Assembly: GCA_023390695.1 (NCBI GenBank)
Contig: JAEWCJ010000038.1
Span: 1-10,339, forward strand
Source: Pseudomonadota bacterium
GTDB lineage: Bacteria; Pseudomonadota; Alphaproteobacteria; Rhizobiales; Xanthobacteraceae
Direction: 5' to 3'
Length of the DNA stretch: 10,339 nucleotides
Part shown: positions 6,858 to 10,339 of the stretch, piece by piece
How the letters are laid out: the number at the start of each line of letters is the position of its first letter
Position numbering within the stretch: position 1 is the stretch's first letter
The notes under the pieces: generated by a model
Told to the model about the DNA's origin: nothing
Databases searched by the model: none
What the model saw: only the letters and a program-made list of their open reading frames with translations
Translations under genes and position numbers: made by a program

Positions 6858-6885
6858 AAAAAGCGCGCCGCGAGGCGCGCTTTTT
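6858..6885. terminator. bidirectional Rho-independent terminator between hspQ and the IalB-family gene
   Basis: GCGCGCC (6863-6869) pairs perfectly with GGCGCGC (6874-6880) around a GCGA tetraloop of the stable GNRA class. Five A bases precede and five T bases follow, so each strand reads as stem plus U-run. It lies 27 bp after the hspQ stop and 20 bp after the end of the convergent gene, and it fits both transcripts. Confidence 0.93.
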
Positions 6886-6905
6886 GTTGATGCATGCTTC
6901 GAGGG

Positions 6906-7667
6906 CTATTGCGGCTTCGCGCCGCCCGGCGCCGGCTGCTGCTGCAGCTTCTGGCGCGCTTCGTTGGCGCGGCGCTGCAACTCGTCCTGCAGCTTCTTCT
7001 GCTGTTCCTCGAACACCTTCGGGTCCGTGGGCGGACCGTCATAGGCCTTGGCGAAATCGTTGAGCGGCAAATTCAGGCTGATCGGCTGACCGTTGGAATT
7101 GATCGCCTGGACGGCCAGTTGCTGGCCCTTCTTCAACCGGTTGATGAGGTCGGCGCTGGCCTCATAATCGGCCATGCAACCGTTGGTGAAGCAGATCACA
7201 TACGGGCCCTGCGCCGGCTGGCCCTGGTCGACGATGATGCGGGTGCCGTGCACGATCTGCATGCCCAGCGGCAGGGTCACACGCAGCACCTTCTTGGGGT
7301 CGCCATCCGGCTCGATCAGCACCGCCGCGACGACCGGCATGCCGGATTCGAGACGGGCGTCCTTGCCGGTGAAGCAAACCTGCTTGGCATTGGCTTCCTG
7401 GCCCTTCAGGCAGAACTTGGTCCAGGGCGAATAGATCAGCTGCGGCTGATCCGCTTGCGGAGCCTGAGGCTGCTGGGCCTGCTGCTGTTGCTGCTGCGCG
7501 GGCGCCGCAGGCTTCTGGGCCGCGGGCTTCGACGGCGCCGGCTTGGCCGGCTGCTGCTGCGCGAAAGCCGCGCTCGAAGCGAACAGCGCCATCAGCGAGG
7601 CAGCTGCAATTGTAGTCAGCGTCCAAGCCGCCGGCCGGGCCGGTGCGGACGCAATCCGATAGGTCAT
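6906..7667 (-). CDS. invasion-associated locus B (IalB) family exported protein
   Basis: A 253-residue exported protein. Residues 1-36 are a signal peptide with the hydrophobic stretch TIAAASLMALFASSAAFA and likely cleavage after AFA. Residues 37-77 are a low-complexity Pro/Ala/Gln linker. The IalB domain runs from about 78 to 212: SPWTKFCLKG, KQVCFTGKD, RVTLPLGMQIVHGTRIIVD and PYVICFTNGCMADYEA. Four cysteines (86, 98, 159, 164) could form two disulfides in the periplasm. Residues 215-245 form a charged, Gln-rich helix, probably a coiled coil, before a Pro/Gly/Lys tail. Bartonella IalB is associated with erythrocyte invasion, but paralogues are widespread in free-living Rhizobiales, so virulence is not implied. 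Start ATG 7667 has AGAGAGGAA 9 nt upstream; the longer frame to 7766 would bury the signal peptide. Confidence 0.92.
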   Translation of the reverse strand: MTYRIASAPARPAAWTLTTIAAASLMALFASSAAFAQQQPAKPAPSKPAAQKPAAPAQQQQQQAQQPQAPQADQPQLIYSPWTKFCLKGQEANAKQVCFTGKDARLESGMPVVAAVLIEPDGDPKKVLRVTLPLGMQIVHGTRIIVDQGQPAQGPYVICFTNGCMADYEASADLINRLKKGQQLAVQAINSNGQPISLNLPLNDFAKAYDGPPTDPKVFEEQQKKLQDELQRRANEARQKLQQQPAPGGAKPQ

Positions 7668-7753
7668 GTCGTACGGTTCCTCTCTCTCGCCGGGTGACGG
7701 CGGCAGGCCAATGGCCGTTCCGGGTGTCTCTTCGCCAAAAACGGCGACAGCGT

Positions 7754-7770
7754 GACGGTCGGGCACCGTC
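7754..7770. promoter_or_regulatory. short palindrome in the IalB/binding-protein divergent region
   Basis: GACGGT (7754-7759) and ACCGTC (7765-7770) form a perfect 6-bp inverted repeat around CGGGC. It is about 87 bp upstream of the IalB-family start and about 109 bp upstream of the binding-protein start. It could be an operator for either gene or chance. Nothing else in 7668-7800 is recognisable. Confidence 0.25.
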
Positions 7771-7814
7771 TGTTAGCCGAAATCTCGGTGAGGATAAAGA
7801 GATAGAGGTAAATC

Positions 7815-7886
7815 ATGGTGATAAGGGGGCTTTCGGAGGCAAGAGCCCGGTCGCCTGAGCCCCCTGCCCGGCATTACGATGTATGA
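7815..7886 (+). CDS. possible 23-residue leader ORF overlapping the binding-protein start
   Basis: The ATG at 7815 is preceded by AGAGGT with 5 nt spacing, the best ribosome binding site in this leader. It opens a 23-codon frame that ends in TGA at 7884-7886, five bases into the ATG (7879) of the solute-binding-protein frame, an ATGTATGA overlap. The product is arginine- and proline-rich (4 Arg, 3 Pro) with no recognisable domain. Because the ATG at 7879 lacks its own Shine-Dalgarno sequence, translational coupling through this ORF is plausible. A chance ORF remains possible; there is no conservation evidence here. Confidence 0.3.
   Translation: MVIRGLSEARARSPEPPARHYDV
7824..7865 (+). promoter_or_regulatory. 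leader hairpin with alternative pairing before the binding-protein gene
   Basis: AGGGGGCT (7824-7831) pairs perfectly with AGCCCCCT (7858-7865), and AGGC (7837-7840) with GCCT (7853-7856) inside it, leaving a 12-nt loop. The same 5' arm can instead pair GGGCT (7827-7831) with AGCCC (7844-7848), so two structures exclude each other. It lies wholly within the 23-codon leader ORF and ends 13 nt before the main start. There is no U-run, so control of translation is likelier than termination. It matches no riboswitch class I can name. Confidence 0.5.
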
Positions 7887-9762
7887 CCTTGCCTGTCGTC
7901 GAATCACAGCGTCGTCTGCCGTGCCCCAGTTCTGGACCCCTCGCCGCATTCCCGGCCGCCTCCGGCGGATGGCGCGAGCCTGCGCCGTTCTGGCCGCAGC
8001 GGCTTGGTCCGGGGTCCTGCCCGCCGCAGCCGCGCCCAGCCATGCCATCGCCATGCACGGCTCGCCTGCCTTGCCGATGGATTTCACAAGCCTCCGCTAC
8101 GCCAATCCGCAGGCCCCGAAAAGCGGCCGGCTGGTGCAAGGGGTGCTCGGCACCTTCGACAGCCTGAACCCCTTCATCGTGCGTGGCCTCGCCGCCCAGT
8201 CCGTCCGCGGTTATGTGGTGGAGAGCCTGATGGCGCGCGGCTATGACGAGCCGTTCACGCTGTACGGACTGCTCGCCCAGTCCGTGGAAACCGATAGCGA
8301 GCGCACATTCGTCACCTTCACGCTCAATCCGGCCGCGCGCTTTTCCGACGGCAAGCCGGTGACCGCCGAAGACGTGGTGTTTTCCTGGCGCCTGCTGCGC
8401 GACAAAGGCCGGCCCAATCACCGCACCTATTATGCCAAAGTGAAAAAGGCGGAGATCATCGCCGAGCGCACGGTCCGCTTCGATCTCTCCGGGAGCAACG
8501 ATCGCGAACTTCCGCTCATTCTCGGGCTGATGCCGATCCTCGCCAGCCATGCGATCGATGAGAACAGGTTCGAGGAAACGAGTTTCGAGCCGCCGCTCGG
8601 CAGCGGTCCCTATGTGGTCAAGGACGTGGAGCCGGGCCGAAGCCTCTTGTTCGTCCGCAATCCCGATTATTGGGGCAAGGATCTTCCGATCAATCGCGGC
8701 TTCTGGAATTTCGAGGAAATCCGCTTCGACTATTACCGCGACGACAATGCCTATTTCGAGGCTTTCAAGAAGGGCCTCTATGACGTACGCGCCGAGCTCG
8801 ATCCCAGCCGCTGGCAGACCGGCTACAACTTTCCGGCGTTACGCAGCGGCCGCGTGATCAAGGATGCATTTCCGACCGGCTTGCCGAAAGGATTGTCCGC
8901 CTTCGTGTTCAACACCCGCCGGCCGGTCTTCGCCGATGCCCGGGTGCGCGAAGCGATCGCGACCCTGTTCGACTTCGAATGGGTGAACCAGAATTTCTTC
9001 TTCGGATTGTACGAGCGCAGCGCCAGCTATTTCGAAGGATCGGAATTGTCGTCGGTCGGCCGCCCCGCCGATGCGTATGAGCGACGGCTGCTGGCGCCCT
9101 TTCCGGATGCCGTGCGCGTCGACATCATGGACGGCACCTGGCGTCCCGAAGCCAGCGACGGCTCGGGACGCGACCGCGAGCACCTGAAGAAAGCGCTCGA
9201 CTTGCTGTCGCAGGCCGGCTTCGACCTGAAAGACGGCGTACTGCGCAACCGCACGACCGGGCGGCCGCTGACCTTCGAGATTCTTGTCACCAGCAAGGAC
9301 CAGGAACGCCTGGCGTTGTCCTTCAGCCGCGACCTGAAGCGCGCCGGCATTGCCGTGCGGGTGCGCGTCGTCGATGCCGTGCAGTATGATCGCCGCCGCC
9401 TGACCTACGACTACGACATGATCCAGAACCGCTGGGATCAGTCGCTGTCGCCCGGCAACGAACAGCATTTCTATTGGAGTTCCGAAGCCGCCGGCGTCGA
9501 CGGCACGCGCAATTACATGGGCGCCCGCAATCCGGCCATCGATGCGATGATCGCGGCGCTTCTGCGCGCCCGCGAACGCGAAGACTTCGTGTCCGCCGTC
9601 CGCGCTCTCGACCGCACGCTGATTTCAGGCTTTTATGTCGTGCCGCTTTTCCATCTGCCGGAGCAATGGGTGGCGCGGTGGAGCCGTATCGAACATCCCA
9701 AGGTAACGCCGCTTTTCGGCTATCTGCCGGAAACCTGGTGGCACAAGCCGGAAGCGGAGTGA
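7879..9762 (+). CDS. periplasmic solute-binding protein, family 5 (YejA-like, peptide/oligopeptide ABC transporter)
   Basis: A 627-residue SBP_bac_5 protein. The signal peptide has an Arg-rich n-region (23-30), a hydrophobic core near 33-50 and likely cleavage after AAA before PSHA. The mature start HAIAMHGSPALPMDF (55-69), NPQAPKSGRLVQG (76-88) and FDSLNPFIV (93-101) is typical of YejA-like proteins. PAARFSDGKPVTAEDVVFSW and GSGPYVVKDVEPGR are the family-5 core motifs. In E. coli, YejABEF imports peptides, including microcin C; here the ligand is unknown. Start choice is uncertain: ATG 7879, GTG 7921 and ATG 7969 all keep the signal core and none has a clear Shine-Dalgarno sequence. The leader has an overlapping small ORF and a hairpin. 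No permease or ATPase genes follow in view; instead an acyl-CoA synthetase starts 7 bp later. Confidence 0.9.
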   Translation: MYDLACRRITASSAVPQFWTPRRIPGRLRRMARACAVLAAAAWSGVLPAAAAPSHAIAMHGSPALPMDFTSLRYANPQAPKSGRLVQGVLGTFDSLNPFIVRGLAAQSVRGYVVESLMARGYDEPFTLYGLLAQSVETDSERTFVTFTLNPAARFSDGKPVTAEDVVFSWRLLRDKGRPNHRTYYAKVKKAEIIAERTVRFDLSGSNDRELPLILGLMPILASHAIDENRFEETSFEPPLGSGPYVVKDVEPGRSLLFVRNPDYWGKDLPINRGFWNFEEIRFDYYRDDNAYFEAFKKGLYDVRAELDPSRWQTGYNFPALRSGRVIKDAFPTGLPKGLSAFVFNTRRPVFADARVREAIATLFDFEWVNQNFFFGLYERSASYFEGSELSSVGRPADAYERRLLAPFPDAVRVDIMDGTWRPEASDGSGRDREHLKKALDLLSQAGFDLKDGVLRNRTTGRPLTFEILVTSKDQERLALSFSRDLKRAGIAVRVRVVDAVQYDRRRLTYDYDMIQNRWDQSLSPGNEQHFYWSSEAAGVDGTRNYMGARNPAIDAMIAALLRAREREDFVSAVRALDRTLISGFYVVPLFHLPEQWVARWSRIEHPKVTPLFGYLPETWWHKPEAE

Positions 9763-9769
9763 GACGCCG

Positions 9770-10339
9770 ATGATCCTGGGCGACGCACCTGCCGACCAGT
9801 CAAGCGCGCTCTCCGGCGCGGTGACAACCCTCGACGACATGTTCCGGCGCGCGATGATGCGCCATCCCGATCTGCCGGCGGTCGTCGATCCGCCCAATCG
9901 CGAGAGCTTCACCGATGGTCTGCCGAAGCGCATGACCTATGCGCAAGCCGATGCGATGATCTCCGCCATCGCCTTGCGCCTGCGGCGGCTCGGTCTTTCC
10001 ACCGACAGTGTCATCGGCATCCAGTTGCCGAACACGATCGAGAGCATTCTGACCATTCTCGGCGTGATGCGCGCGGGAATGATCGCGGCGCCGCTGCCGC
10101 TGCTGTGGCGTCAGGCCGACGGCATCGCGGCGCTTTCCCGCGTCGGCGTCAAGGCGCTGATCACCTGCGGCCGCATCGGCAATACCGACCACAGCCGGCT
10201 CGCCATGGACATCGCCGCGGAGATCTTCCCGATCCGCTATGTCTGCGGCTTCGGCTCCGAGACCGCCGACGGCATCGTTCCGATGGACGATCTCTTCGAG
10301 CAGGTCGACGTGCCCTATACCGCCGCCGCGGTTCCTGAG
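9770..10339 (+). CDS. AMP-binding (ANL superfamily) acyl-CoA synthetase, N-terminal part (cut by right window edge)
   Basis: The first 190 codons of an adenylate-forming ligase, still open at the window end. The typical N-terminal domain is visible: LDDMFRRAMMRHPDLPAVVD (21-40), MTYAQADAMISAIALRLRRLGL (54-75), DSVIGIQLPNTIESILTILGVMRAGMIAAPLPLLW (78-112) and VGVKALITC (123-131). These match the acyl-CoA synthetase class that activates a carboxylic acid with ATP and CoA through an acyl-AMP. The ATP-binding SGTTG-like loop and the substrate pocket lie beyond the edge, so chain length or aromatic specificity cannot be judged. GGAG overlaps the stop of the binding-protein gene and the ATG follows that stop by 7 bp, so they are probably co-transcribed. 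Confidence 0.85.
   Translation, partial: MILGDAPADQSSALSGAVTTLDDMFRRAMMRHPDLPAVVDPPNRESFTDGLPKRMTYAQADAMISAIALRLRRLGLSTDSVIGIQLPNTIESILTILGVMRAGMIAAPLPLLWRQADGIAALSRVGVKALITCGRIGNTDHSRLAMDIAAEIFPIRYVCGFGSETADGIVPMDDLFEQVDVPYTAAAVPE

Noticed and set aside
7440..7560. tandem repeat or CRISPR-like array
   Set aside because: The repetitive CTG/GCC pattern is Gln/Pro/Ala codons in the IalB-family linker, with no repeat-spacer organisation.
6894..7697. 267-residue Leu/Arg-rich plus-strand ORF opposite the IalB-family gene
   Set aside because: Its Leu/Arg runs are the antisense reading of the Gln-rich linker and coiled coil; the minus strand has the signal peptide and conserved cysteines.
7824..7865. 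Rho-independent terminator
   Set aside because: The stem is strong but no U-run follows on the plus strand and it lies just before a gene start; treated as a leader structure instead.

Overview
The window looks like ordinary chromosomal DNA from a high-GC alphaproteobacterium, probably of the Bradyrhizobium/Rhodopseudomonas/Xanthobacteraceae part of the order Rhizobiales (Hyphomicrobiales). This rests on the protein types: an IalB-family protein with a proline/glutamine linker, a UbiH/UbiF-type hydroxylase carrying the GEAAH variant, a YgfF-like SDR and an HspQ protein. It is inference, because no marker gene is present. I count eleven protein genes, two of them cut by the window edges. I see no tRNA, rRNA, IS element, integrase, CRISPR array or toxin-antitoxin pair, and gene density is high with short gaps.

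Layout. Positions 1-2900 carry four minus-strand genes, read right to left: an alpha/beta hydrolase, a TerC-family membrane protein, a YgfF-like SDR that overlaps the terC stop by 4 bp, and the N-terminal part of a QorA-type quinone oxidoreductase. The last has its own strong ribosome binding site and an operator-like palindrome. At 3014-4228 an FAD monooxygenase of the UbiH/UbiF/COQ6 type runs divergently from the hydrolase. A long interrupted inverted repeat lies in the 113-bp gap between them. The monooxygenase converges on a minus-strand AEC-family carrier (4268-5224).

The AEC carrier is divergent from a CoA-ester lyase (5376-6416). From memory this lyase resembles the Chloroflexus (S)-malyl-CoA/beta-methylmalyl-CoA/(S)-citramalyl-CoA lyase much more than the usual proteobacterial Mcl1. 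hspQ follows 42 bp downstream. A clean two-way terminator with a GCGA loop then separates hspQ from a convergent IalB-family gene (6906-7667).

The right part (7668-10339) has a divergent promoter region, then a family-5 periplasmic solute-binding protein (YejA-like) followed after 7 bp by a truncated acyl-CoA synthetase. The leader of the binding-protein gene has a small ORF with a good ribosome binding site. That ORF overlaps the binding-protein start, and a strong hairpin with a competing alternative pairing lies inside it.

How the genes may work together. The AEC carrier and the malyl-CoA-type lyase could form a small organic-acid uptake/CoA-ester cleavage unit. The binding protein and acyl-CoA synthetase may handle import and activation of an acid. 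The quinone reductase, SDR and UbiH-like hydroxylase are redox enzymes without a demonstrable shared pathway. I found no convincing undescribed multi-gene system. The points most worth a second look are the Chloroflexus-type lyase with its divergent carrier, the leader ORF plus hairpin before the binding-protein gene, and the two inverted repeats in promoter regions.
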